From Pedobacter planticolens (lineage in GTDB: Bacteria > Bacteroidota > Bacteroidia > Sphingobacteriales > Sphingobacteriaceae): DNA of 64,000 bases. The number at the start of each line of letters is the position of its first letter. Position 1 is the stretch's first letter. The stretch is taken from the NCBI RefSeq assembly GCF_014172375.1, contig NZ_WNXD01000002.1, positions 1,426,001-1,490,000 on the forward strand, read 5' to 3'. The notes under the pieces are model-generated. The model searched no databases. It saw nothing but the letters and a program-made list of their open reading frames with translations, and was not told where the DNA came from. Positions 52,311 to 61,168 of the stretch are shown one piece after another. The translations under genes were made by a program, and so were the position numbers.

Positions 52311-53381
52311 ATGAAAAAGAAAATCACAAGCTATTGGAGTGCTATATGCTTATTAATCATGCTCTCCTCATCGCTTTATGCACAAAAAACAACCAATCAG
52401 AAACCTTTGATTATTAAAGAGCAAGGTGCATTTTCTGCTGGTGGTACGGTGGTTAAAAGCGAAGGTACATTCGACCCGCTAAAACCTTGGAATGTTCAGC
52501 AAGGTGGACAAACACGACACGGAGATCACGCTGATGTATTTTATCAAATCCCAGCAAAAGCAAAGCATCTCTCAATGGTTTTCCTACATGGCTACGGACA
52601 ATCTAAACGTAGCTGGCAAACCACAGCCGATGGCAGAGAAGGTTTTTCTGATATCTTTTTAAGAAAAGGTTATGGAGTATATTTAGTTGATCAACCCGGA
52701 CGCGGTGCTGCTGGGCAAACTACAAAACCTACACAAATTACGTCAATACCAGATGATCAAACTTGGTTTACACAATTTCGAATTGGCTTGTATCCAAATT
52801 TCAATAATGGTGTTCAGTTTCCGAAAGACAGTTTATCTATGGATAATTTTTTCCGAATGATGACCCCGAATACTGGAAATGTAGACGAAGTAACCATTGT
52901 GAATGCCATGTCTGCAGTGTTTGACAAATCTGGAGAGGGCATACTCTTTACGCATTCTGCAGGTGGTTCGCCTGGCTGGAAAACTGCCATCAAAAATAAT
53001 CGCGTGAAAGCAATTGTTGCCATTGAACCAGGGGGATTTGCTTTTCCGGAAGGAGAAGTGCCAGAAGGCAATCGAGGAGGAAAAGGTTTGCCGTTAAATG
53101 AGTTTATGAAGCTAACTAAAATTCCAATCGTTGTTTATTTCGGCGATTTTATTCCAAAGGAAGAAGCTAATGCGGCCTCATTAAACTTTTGGCGCAATGT
53201 ACTTGCCACAGCTCGTCAGTGGGCCAAGGTAGTAAATGCCCATGGTGGCGATGTTACCATTGTTCATTTACCAGAAATAGGCATTAAAGGAAATACGCAT
53301 TTTGTCATGTCAGATTTAAACAATAAAGAGGTAGCTGATGTACTAACAAAATGGTTAAAGGAAAAGGGATTAGATAAATAG
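52311..53381 (+). CDS. Exported alpha/beta hydrolase
   Basis: 356 aa with a signal peptide (SSSLYAQ). MVFLHGYGQSKRSW is the oxyanion-hole region; FTHSAGGSPGW gives the nucleophile Ser with Thr in place of the first Gly of GxSxG; GNTHFVMSD supplies the His. It should act in the periplasm on an ester or similar bond. It lies 8 bp before the carboxymuconolactone-decarboxylase-like gene. Confidence 0.85.
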   Translation: MKKKITSYWSAICLLIMLSSSLYAQKTTNQKPLIIKEQGAFSAGGTVVKSEGTFDPLKPWNVQQGGQTRHGDHADVFYQIPAKAKHLSMVFLHGYGQSKRSWQTTADGREGFSDIFLRKGYGVYLVDQPGRGAAGQTTKPTQITSIPDDQTWFTQFRIGLYPNFNNGVQFPKDSLSMDNFFRMMTPNTGNVDEVTIVNAMSAVFDKSGEGILFTHSAGGSPGWKTAIKNNRVKAIVAIEPGGFAFPEGEVPEGNRGGKGLPLNEFMKLTKIPIVVYFGDFIPKEEANAASLNFWRNVLATARQWAKVVNAHGGDVTIVHLPEIGIKGNTHFVMSDLNNKEVADVLTKWLKEKGLDK

Positions 53382-53388
53382 AAACGAT

Positions 53389-54129
53389 ATGAAACAAATA
53401 AGAGTTTTTGGTTTTATACTAATAATGATAAGTGTTTCGTTAGTGGTAGGCTCTACAAATGCACAGCAAATGAAAATATTAGATCAAACTTTAAGTATAA
53501 AGGAAAAAAGTATCATTACCATTTCTTCGCTTACCGCGATTGGCAATTTGCCCAAACTAAAAATTGCCTTAAATAAGGGATTGGAGGCAGGTTTAACCAT
53601 TAATGAAATTAAAGAGATAGTAGTGCACACCTATGCGTATTGTGGTTTTCCGCGTAGCATTCGTGGTCTACAAACTTTTATAGAAGTGCTCGAAGAACGC
53701 AAAGCCAAAGGAATTAATGATGTTATTGGAACTGATGCATCGCCTATTGCTAACAACACCAATAAATATGAGCGTGGCAAGAAAATTTTAGGCGAATTAA
53801 CCAAAACGCCGCAACCCGACAAACTTTCGGGCTATTCGGCATTTGCACCAACCATGGATGCCTTTTTAAAAGAACATTTATTTGCTGATATTTTCGAAAG
53901 AGATGTGTTAACCTATGCACAAAGAGAACTAGTAACCATTTCTGTAATCAGTGCCATTGGCTATGCAGAACCAATGCTACAAAGCCATTTATCCATTTCA
54001 TTAAATCTTGGTATCACACCCAATCAACTGAAAGAGTTTGCTGCAATTATCCAAGAAACCGTTGGAGAGGAAAAAGCTAAAGCAGCACAACAAGTTTTAA
54101 GCAAAGTTCTCGAAAACCGTAAATCTTAA
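53389..54129 (+). CDS. Exported carboxymuconolactone decarboxylase family protein, two domains
   Basis: 246 aa with a signal peptide (STNAQ) and two CMD domains: residues about 35-110 (EIKEIVVHTYAYCGFPRSIR) and about 150-240 (TYAQRELVTISVISAIG). The cysteine of the first domain is followed by GFP as in the CMD family. Secretion of such a protein is unusual. Its position between two exported hydrolases suggests a periplasmic degradation or detoxification unit. Confidence 0.85.
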   Translation: MKQIRVFGFILIMISVSLVVGSTNAQQMKILDQTLSIKEKSIITISSLTAIGNLPKLKIALNKGLEAGLTINEIKEIVVHTYAYCGFPRSIRGLQTFIEVLEERKAKGINDVIGTDASPIANNTNKYERGKKILGELTKTPQPDKLSGYSAFAPTMDAFLKEHLFADIFERDVLTYAQRELVTISVISAIGYAEPMLQSHLSISLNLGITPNQLKEFAAIIQETVGEEKAKAAQQVLSKVLENRKS

Positions 54130-54152
54130 TGAAGCACTTTAAATAATAAAGA

Positions 54153-55214
54153 ATGAGAAAAGTAACTTTAATAACCGCATTAACGCTATCAATGGCATCA
54201 ATTGATACAGTAAAAGGACAAACTACAGAAAAGATAAATCTACAAAATCCCTATACTTTAGTGTACGATGGCGCCATTACCGAAAATGTGGCTGGAAAGG
54301 TAAACATCCACCCCGAAACGTATAAAATTAACGAACTAATCATTGCTTCCAATGTTTACACACCACCCAATTATGATCCAGCTAAAAAATATCCAGCTAT
54401 CGTAATAGCCCATCCAAATGGAGGTGTAAAAGAACAGGTGGCAGGTTTGTATGCTCAACGCTTAGCAGAACAAGGATACATTACCATTACAGCAGATGCA
54501 GCTTATCAAGGAGCAAGCGATGGCTTTCCACGTAATGTAGATAAACCTGCTAACCGTATTGAAGATATTCATTCTATGGCCGATTTCATTTCTCACTATG
54601 CAGGTGTTGATGCCACAAGACTTGGTTTATTAGGTATTTGCGGCGGTGGAGGTTATGCTGTAAAAGCTGCCCAATCAGATAAACGATTTAAATCAATTGC
54701 TACATTAAGCATGTTTAATTCTGGAGAGGTGAGACGTAATGGTTTTCAGAATTCAGCACTTAACACCATACAAGAACGATTAAAAACAGCGTCAGATGCG
54801 AGAGCGCAAGAAGCTGCAGGTGGTGAAGTGATATATGCAGGTACAGCCAATCCAACAGATGAAGAAATTGCCAAAATTCCAACCGATTTATACCGTGAAG
54901 GATATGCATATTATTATAGAACTTACACGCACCCAAATTCAACCTTTAAATATACCATGAGTAGCCTGCTCGACTTAATGACTTGGGATGCTGCTACCAA
55001 TATGGATTTAATTAACCAACCATTATTAATGATTGCAGGTAGCAAAGCCGATACCTATTATATGACAGAAGAGGCTTTTGCAAAAGCAACAAATGCAAAA
55101 AACAAAGAATTATTTCTTATTAATGGCGCCACCCATATACAAACCTATTGGAAACCCGAATATGTTTCACAAGCGGTAAATAAATTAGTAGCTTTCTATC
55201 AAACTAACCTTTAA
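54153..55214 (+). CDS. Exported dienelactone-hydrolase-like enzyme
   Basis: 353 aa with a signal peptide near SIDTVKGQ. The nucleophile elbow LGICGGGGYA contains Cys in place of Ser, as in dienelactone hydrolases. The acid is likely in IAGSKADTYYM and the His in INGATHIQTYW. The N-terminal YPAIVIAHPNGGVKEQ is the alpha/beta hydrolase oxyanion-hole strand. Together with the CMD and cupin genes it suggests a lactone- or dicarbonyl-handling pathway. Confidence 0.85.
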   Translation: MRKVTLITALTLSMASIDTVKGQTTEKINLQNPYTLVYDGAITENVAGKVNIHPETYKINELIIASNVYTPPNYDPAKKYPAIVIAHPNGGVKEQVAGLYAQRLAEQGYITITADAAYQGASDGFPRNVDKPANRIEDIHSMADFISHYAGVDATRLGLLGICGGGGYAVKAAQSDKRFKSIATLSMFNSGEVRRNGFQNSALNTIQERLKTASDARAQEAAGGEVIYAGTANPTDEEIAKIPTDLYREGYAYYYRTYTHPNSTFKYTMSSLLDLMTWDAATNMDLINQPLLMIAGSKADTYYMTEEAFAKATNAKNKELFLINGATHIQTYWKPEYVSQAVNKLVAFYQTNL

Positions 55215-55217
55215 AAG

Positions 55218-55694
55218 ATGAATTTTAAAACCATAGTTTGCCTATGTTTTATAGGAATGCTTACCATTTCGTGCAACAAGCAAGAAGAAACAACAAAACA
55301 AAGCTCAATCATTTTTTCGCAGGGCGAAAAAATTACAAGCACCAATTTCAAAGGAACGTCATATTTACAAATGCTTATCAATGCTGACAGCTTAAACCAA
55401 ACATCGGTAGGCAATGTAACTTTTGAACCTGGAGCCAGAACAAAGTGGCATTCGCACCCTGCTGGTCAAATTTTATTAGTAACCAATGGCGTTGGCTACT
55501 ATCAGGAAAAAGGTCAAACTAAAAAGATACTACACAAAGGTGATGCAATAAAATGCCCACCAAATGTTATACATTGGCATGGAGCAAGTGCTGATCATTC
55601 TTTTGTTCAATTAGCAGTTACCGGAAGAGAGAAAGGCGAAACAGTTTGGCTAAATGAGGTAACCGATGAAGAATACAACAGTACTCACAATTAA
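55218..55694 (+). CDS. Cupin domain lipoprotein
   Basis: 158 aa with a lipobox (LTISC, then NKQEE). Cupin metal motif 1 is TKWHSHPAGQ with the later GVGYYQEKGQ, and motif 2 is CPPNVIHWHGAS. A single cupin barrel on the outer membrane. It starts 3 bp after the hydrolase gene and ends the operon. A terminator follows at 55867. Confidence 0.88.
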   Translation: MNFKTIVCLCFIGMLTISCNKQEETTKQSSIIFSQGEKITSTNFKGTSYLQMLINADSLNQTSVGNVTFEPGARTKWHSHPAGQILLVTNGVGYYQEKGQTKKILHKGDAIKCPPNVIHWHGASADHSFVQLAVTGREKGETVWLNEVTDEEYNSTHN

Positions 55695-55866
55695 AAAACG
55701 ATGTAGGTTGCCGTTTCGTAATTGATATGGCTTCGTTAAAAGAGTAGCTTGAAAATAATTTCATGAAACTTATTCGTTATTCTAAATCATTTTCACCAAT
55801 CCTTAAAATTTTAATAAGATCATTAAGCAGGTCTGTGGAAAAGTAAATAGGCTCGAAAGTAGGTTG

Positions 55867-55896
55867 AAAGCCTTACAGAAATGTAAGGCTTTTTTG
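55867..55896 (+). terminator. Rho-independent terminator
   Basis: AAAGCCTTACA (55867-55877) pairs with TGTAAGGCTTT (55882-55892) and T-rich DNA follows. The sequence is close to the tRNA-side terminators at about 39502 and 48840. Nothing else is seen in 55695-56030. Confidence 0.85.
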
Positions 55897-56030
55897 TTTT
55901 AAGGGGGTTTTCAAACCATTGAGTAAAGAGGATCAAAACATTTTTTCATATTAAGGAGAGTATCTTTAAGAAAAATTAAAAAAACATTTCTGTAATTTGC
56001 CTTGCGCTCGCTAAACTTCTACTGAAACCC

Positions 56031-57419
56031 ATGTCGCAATCCAAAAAAATAATATCGGTCATTCGCCAGCAACTCAAAAAATCATTTGATCGCATCGGTA
56101 ACGAACGATTTAAAAAAAACCTTTTGCAGGCGATACCTTTTTGGATTGCCTCAATGATAGCTGGATTAGCAGCAGTTGCCTATGCTAAGCTGTTCATCAT
56201 GGCAGAGGAAGTTGCACTTTGGGTCTTCAACTATAATATTTGGTTACTCTTTGCACTAACACCAGTCTGTTTTGTACTTGCCTGGTTATTAGTTTGGAAA
56301 TTTGCACCTTATGCTAAAGGCAGCGGTATTCCTCAAGTAATGGCGGGGATAGCGATTTCAGCTCCAAAAACAGGCGGTATTGTTGCTAAGCTACTTAGCC
56401 TTAAGGTTATGGTTGTAAAAGTGCTATCAAGTTTGATAATGGCAATGGGAGGAGGCGCAATTGGGAGAGAAGGCCCCACAATTCAAATCTCCGCCTCTAT
56501 ATTTCGTTCGGTAAACTCAATGTTACCACACTGGTGGCCAAAGGTAGCAAAGAGGAATATGATTGTAACAGGTGCTGCAGCTGGATTAGCCGCGGCATTC
56601 AATACACCACTTGGTGGAATTGTATTTGCAATTGAGGAGCTCACTAAAACACACTTCAGTTTTTTCAAGACCGCTATTTTTTCATCTGTAATCATTGCTG
56701 GATTAACTGCCCAAGCTATACTAGGACCATATCTCTATTTAGGTTATCCGAAAGTTGATAACACTTCAAATTATATTTTCTTTGGAGTACTGATAGTTGC
56801 ACTCATTTCTGGGCTATTGGGAAGTTTGATGGGAAAATTAATTTTGGTAGTACTTAGATGGAAAGCAAGATTGAAATCGGTACGTGCCAATATGGTTTAT
56901 GTAGTATGTTGTGCAATTATACTTGTAACGCTTGCTATACTTTTCGGAGCAAATGCATTAGGTTCAGGTAAACAAGTTATGGAAACCGTATTGTTCACCT
57001 CAGATCGTCATGCACATTGGTATGTTCCAATTATAAGAATATGTAGCTCAATGGTATCTTTTACAACTGGAGCTGCTGGAGGAATTTTTGCTCCTGCACT
57101 TGCAGCAGGCGCTTCGGTGGGTTCTGTCATCGCTGGTTGGTTCAACCTATCAGAAACAAATACCAATCTTTTAATATTGGCAGGAATGGTAGGCTTTTTA
57201 ACAGGAGTAACTCGTTCTCCATTTACATCGGCAATTTTAGTCTTAGAAATGACCAACCGTCAGACTGCTATATTTAGCTTAATCCTAGCAGGGATGGTGG
57301 CCAGTCTGGTATCTATGCTGATAGATAAGCACTCATTATATGATCATCTAAAAATACAGTATATCAAAGAACTTGAGGAAGTTGATAGAGAAGAGAAGAA
57401 GGATTTAGTTTTAAAATAA
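56031..57419 (+). CDS. ClC-type chloride channel/transporter
   Basis: 462 aa with the ClC signatures GSGIPQVMAG (selectivity Ser), GREGPTIQIS (gating Glu), GAAAGLAAAFNTPLGGI and GAAGGIFAPALAAGA. About a dozen membrane helices; no CBS domains at the C-terminus. The gating Glu is kept, so it may be a Cl-/H+ exchanger. Stands alone between the cupin operon and the Hsp70 gene. Confidence 0.93.
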   Translation: MSQSKKIISVIRQQLKKSFDRIGNERFKKNLLQAIPFWIASMIAGLAAVAYAKLFIMAEEVALWVFNYNIWLLFALTPVCFVLAWLLVWKFAPYAKGSGIPQVMAGIAISAPKTGGIVAKLLSLKVMVVKVLSSLIMAMGGGAIGREGPTIQISASIFRSVNSMLPHWWPKVAKRNMIVTGAAAGLAAAFNTPLGGIVFAIEELTKTHFSFFKTAIFSSVIIAGLTAQAILGPYLYLGYPKVDNTSNYIFFGVLIVALISGLLGSLMGKLILVVLRWKARLKSVRANMVYVVCCAIILVTLAILFGANALGSGKQVMETVLFTSDRHAHWYVPIIRICSSMVSFTTGAAGGIFAPALAAGASVGSVIAGWFNLSETNTNLLILAGMVGFLTGVTRSPFTSAILVLEMTNRQTAIFSLILAGMVASLVSMLIDKHSLYDHLKIQYIKELEEVDREEKKDLVLK

Positions 57420-57562
57420 ACATTACAAGTTTAAACATCTAAATATTTCTCATTGTTATTATTGCTTTAGCTTAAAATAAGCATTCGCTTTTTTGTTATA
57501 ATCTTCATAATTATATCGTAAAAGCAGGCTAAATAGTTGCCTTTTGCCGTGGACTTGCTCTG

Positions 57563-57638
57563 GGTTAGTTCGGAGTTAGTTCGGGGTTGGGTCGGGGTTG
57601 GTTCGGACTTGTGACAATTGTATCCGAACTAACCCCGA
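57563..57638. repeat. Four tandem 11-bp repeats with an inverted copy
   Basis: GGTTAGTTCGG (57563), AGTTAGTTCGG (57574), GGTTGGGTCGG (57585) and GGTTGGTTCGG (57596) run head to tail. An inverted copy, CCGAACTAACC, lies at 57624-57634 and extends to CCCGAC. The G-rich strand could make a hairpin or bind a protein. It lies in the 421-bp gap between the ClC and Hsp70 genes; the rest of that gap holds AT-rich DNA with no other signal I can name. Confidence 0.7.
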
Positions 57639-57840
57639 CTTAAGTGCGAATGAAGTATGGGTTAACACTTAACCTTGTATAAAGTTGTTAGCAGAACTAG
57701 GTAACATTACCTTATTAGTTGTTGTAACTTCTTTTAAACAGTAGGGTAAATGCCAATCTTAACATTCCATTTCTTTTTGATGCTAATTTTTAATACTTTC
57801 GCCGCCCCACTAAAATTTAATTGTTTTATCCTCCCTCCAA

Positions 57841-59106
57841 ATGAAAAAATTTTTATACGGAATTGACTTTGGCACTACTAATTCGGCATTGGCTATTTTT
57901 GATGAGGATTCAAAAGAAATCCACGATACTATCATTATTCCTTCATTAATTTATTTTTATCATCAGCTCAATGCAAGTAAGGATAAAAATTACGTGGTGG
58001 GTGAGGAAGCCATTGAAGCCTACCTAAAGGATGGGATGAAAGGACGTTTTATTAAATCTATCAAACAGATTTTATCTAGGAGTAGTTTTACAGAAACTCG
58101 AATTCATAATAAGAGATATAGTGCTTCAGATCTTGTGGCAATTATTTTAAAAGAGCTTAAAAGCAGGGCCGATGAATTGATAGGTCAAGATTGTAAAAGA
58201 GCGGTTATTGGGAGGCCTGTATTTTTTAATGATGATAATGTACAGAAAGATACTTTAGCCCAAAACAGACTTGATAAAGCAGCCGAGATTGCTGGTTTCA
58301 CAAATGTTCGCTTTCAGTTTGAACCTATTGGTGCAGCTTTTGCCTATGAGAAAACATTGGTAAAAAAGGAAAAGGTATTGGTAGCGGATCTTGGTGGTGG
58401 TACAACAGACTTTACGTACTTAGTGCTTGATCCAGAAAAAGTAGGAAGTAAAGACAGGAAGAATGATATGATGGCTACAGGAGGTATTTACGTAGGTGGT
58501 GATAGTTTCGATTCGGCATTTATGTGGGAAAAAGGAACACCATATTTTGGTAAGCATACTACCTATGAAGCAACCCAAGGTAAAATGTTAACTGTGCCAA
58601 AGTCGCTTTTTGTAAATATTTGCTCTTGGGAACAAATGAATTTTTTTAATGGACAGCGCATTAAAAAAGATATTGAAAATTACTATTACTATTCGAGAAA
58701 CGACCCTAAATTTAAAAACCTAATTACACTGATTGAAAATAATTTAGGCTACTCCGTATTTCAAGCAATTGAAAAAACTAAGATTGAATTATCTAATGCA
58801 GAATTTTCAAACTTTAGCTACCATAAAATGGATATCCAAATTGACGAAGAAATCTCATTGGCAAGCTATGAGCAAATTATTAAAAAAGATGTAGATCGCA
58901 TTTCGGCTTATCTTAATGAATTTATGTTACAGAACAACATTGAAGTAAAAGATATTGATAGTCTTTTTTTAACGGGAGGTACTTCTATGGTTAGTAGCAT
59001 TCAGCAGCTGTTTAAAGAAAAATTTCCGCACCTAAAACTAAACTCTGGCGATAACTTTAAAAGCGTTGCCAAAGGCCTAGCCTATAGCGGTTATCTTTTT
59101 GATTAA
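57841..59106 (+). CDS. Hsp70 family protein (YegD-like)
   Basis: 421 aa. Phosphate 1 LYGIDFGTTNSALAIFD, phosphate 2 VADLGGGTTDFTYL and adenosine LFLTGGTSMVSSI motifs are seen. It is shorter than DnaK and lacks the substrate-binding domain, like YegD-type Hsp70 proteins of unknown client. It is not closely similar to the Hsp70 part of the fusion at 24122-26242 by eye. Confidence 0.9.
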   Translation: MKKFLYGIDFGTTNSALAIFDEDSKEIHDTIIIPSLIYFYHQLNASKDKNYVVGEEAIEAYLKDGMKGRFIKSIKQILSRSSFTETRIHNKRYSASDLVAIILKELKSRADELIGQDCKRAVIGRPVFFNDDNVQKDTLAQNRLDKAAEIAGFTNVRFQFEPIGAAFAYEKTLVKKEKVLVADLGGGTTDFTYLVLDPEKVGSKDRKNDMMATGGIYVGGDSFDSAFMWEKGTPYFGKHTTYEATQGKMLTVPKSLFVNICSWEQMNFFNGQRIKKDIENYYYYSRNDPKFKNLITLIENNLGYSVFQAIEKTKIELSNAEFSNFSYHKMDIQIDEEISLASYEQIIKKDVDRISAYLNEFMLQNNIEVKDIDSLFLTGGTSMVSSIQQLFKEKFPHLKLNSGDNFKSVAKGLAYSGYLFD

Positions 59107-59130
59107 TGATTACACTCTTATTGTTATTCG

Positions 59131-59874
59131 CTATTTATTCATCCAATGCCATGAACCGAACTTTTCAGGGTTAAAGAAATCTGGATTTAAATCTACATTG
59201 ATTTTAAAATCGTGGTATTCTTCTGTTTGTACGAGTTTACCATTCACAAATATCTTAACATTTCCCTCATGCCATATTTTGCCAATTTTCTGATGATCCT
59301 CAAACTGGCATTCTAAACGGGATTTCTCATTTTGTTGAGTCATCCTTACTAAATAGTGATTTTTTGCATCGTACCATAATTGGCTTTTTGTTGTATCAGT
59401 ACTTGCTACCCCAATAATATTAACTTCTTTTCCTTTCCAAATACCTTTAAAACCTTTACTCATATCAAAACCATCCTTAGTTAGCTTTTGGTTAACCTGC
59501 TCTAGGGTTTCAAAATACATACCTCCCAACAGGTAGACTAAAATATTTGGATTAACTGCAGGTTTAAGTTTTTTAGACTGTCTGAAATTATAAGTAGTGT
59601 CGCCTCTATAAATTACAGCATTTCCATCTTTAGGATCTCCAAAATCAATACGGAATAAATTAGGGAAAATCCCTGCCTCATACCAAGTTTGACTTCTGGT
59701 AAGTGTGTCGGCTTTATAAAAACCAGTTTTTTGATTAAATGTGATAGTTTTTGGCCATTGTCCATAAAACTGATGGTGGATTTCCTTAAACTTTGGGTTG
59801 ATTTGAGCAAATGCTGAAGTAGCTAATGCAAATAAGATAACAAAGCAGCTCTTCGTTTTTAGATTTAATTTCAT
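59131..59874 (-). CDS. Exported LolA-like hypothetical protein
   Basis: 247 aa from MKLNLKTKSC, signal peptide ending SAFAQ. The mature part is beta-rich (TITFNQKTGFYKADTLTRSQTW, shown in part; DYHDFKINVDLNPDFFNPE at the end), resembling LolA/LolB-like lipoprotein-sorting folds, but no motif is decisive. Convergent with the Hsp70 gene, 24 bp apart. An upstream start adds 3 residues. Confidence 0.6.
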   Translation of the reverse strand: MKLNLKTKSCFVILFALATSAFAQINPKFKEIHHQFYGQWPKTITFNQKTGFYKADTLTRSQTWYEAGIFPNLFRIDFGDPKDGNAVIYRGDTTYNFRQSKKLKPAVNPNILVYLLGGMYFETLEQVNQKLTKDGFDMSKGFKGIWKGKEVNIIGVASTDTTKSQLWYDAKNHYLVRMTQQNEKSRLECQFEDHQKIGKIWHEGNVKIFVNGKLVQTEEYHDFKINVDLNPDFFNPEKFGSWHWMNK

Positions 59875-59927
59875 CACGTACATATTTAATACAAGGTAAG
59901 ATTGTTTATCTTAATAACTGAAAACAA

Positions 59928-61106
59928 TTAATCGCTTTTTCGCAGTGCGATTAACCCTAAGATAGGCCCTAACGCTAATAACATATAAATGTATTGTTCA
60001 TTTGTTTCGCTTATTAAAGCATCAATTAGCTGAATGCTAATAATAGTAATAGCAAAGCCAATACAATTAACAATAGTTAAAGAAGAACCTTTGTATTCTG
60101 CTACAGCATTTTGAGCCACCAAAGTAGAAAGCAGAGGAGAATCTGCAATAACTGCCATCCCCCAAATAAACATAAATAGCATAAAAACAATTGCCGAACC
60201 ATTTAATACAAACAATGGAGAAGTTAAACAACATGCACAGGATAAACCCAAAGAAAGAGTAGCAACTTTTTTTACACCAAATTTAGTTGAAATCATTCCG
60301 CCAATTACACAAGCAATGCCTCCAACAGCAATAATTAAAAAAGAAAAAAGCGGAACATTAAACACATCATTCGGATGTTGATTATTATAGGCTATCAAAA
60401 TAACAGGAACAAAAACCCAAAAGGCATAGAGTTCCCACATGTGTCCAAAATACCCAAAAGCAACAGCCCGAAACTTTTTATTACTAAATCCCTTTATAAA
60501 TACGCTTAAACTTAAGGTTTGTCTAATAGCTCTATAAGGTCCATCGGCAACAAAAATAAGTATGGCAAAACCTCCAATTAGAGAAAGTAAAGAAGTGCAA
60601 AACACAATGTAATGCCAAGGTATTCCATTTATGCTCTTTAAGAAATGAGGAAAAGCAGTTCCAAAAACTAATGCCCCAACTAAAAACCCTAACGATTTAC
60701 CTAACCCTTTTTGAAAGTGATCTGCCGCTATTTTCATACCCACTGGGTAAATGCCAGCTAAAAAGAAACCAGTAATAAACCTAACACCCATTAATTGAGT
60801 AACAGTTATACCATTAAAACTTACACACAGATTTGTTAACGCAGCAACAACAGCACAAATAAAGAAAATTTTAGAAGGAGAAAAACGATCTGAAATACTT
60901 AACAAAGCAAATACTAAGGTGCCAATAATAAAACCGAACTGAACGGCACTAGTAAGGTGAGCCAAATAGGAAGATGGAAAATGTAACTGTTTAACCAAAT
61001 CGCTTATAATCGCATTACCTGCAAACCATAAGGAAGTGCAGAAGAATTGTGCCAACACAATTATGGGTAAAATTATTTTCTTTGGCTGTGAGATGGTCAA
61101 GTGCAT
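59928..61106 (-). CDS. MFS transporter
   Basis: 392 aa with 12 predicted membrane helices, starting MHLTISQPKKIILPI and with the cytoplasmic-loop motif GTLVFALLSISDRFSPSK in place of the usual G-x3-D-R-x-G. The pattern is closest to MFS drug or organic-ion carriers. It is 44 bp after the LolA-like gene in the same direction. Substrate unknown. Confidence 0.85.
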   Translation of the reverse strand: MHLTISQPKKIILPIIVLAQFFCTSLWFAGNAIISDLVKQLHFPSSYLAHLTSAVQFGFIIGTLVFALLSISDRFSPSKIFFICAVVAALTNLCVSFNGITVTQLMGVRFITGFFLAGIYPVGMKIAADHFQKGLGKSLGFLVGALVFGTAFPHFLKSINGIPWHYIVFCTSLLSLIGGFAILIFVADGPYRAIRQTLSLSVFIKGFSNKKFRAVAFGYFGHMWELYAFWVFVPVILIAYNNQHPNDVFNVPLFSFLIIAVGGIACVIGGMISTKFGVKKVATLSLGLSCACCLTSPLFVLNGSAIVFMLFMFIWGMAVIADSPLLSTLVAQNAVAEYKGSSLTIVNCIGFAITIISIQLIDALISETNEQYIYMLLALGPILGLIALRKSD

Positions 61107-61168
61107 AATAGAGATTACAAGATAAAGATATTATGTTTATTTATGCCCAACACGTCGTATTACCGTAA

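Noticed and set aside
57841..59106. Housekeeping DnaK
   Set aside because: It is only 421 aa and lacks the substrate-binding and lid domains; it fits YegD-like Hsp70 proteins.
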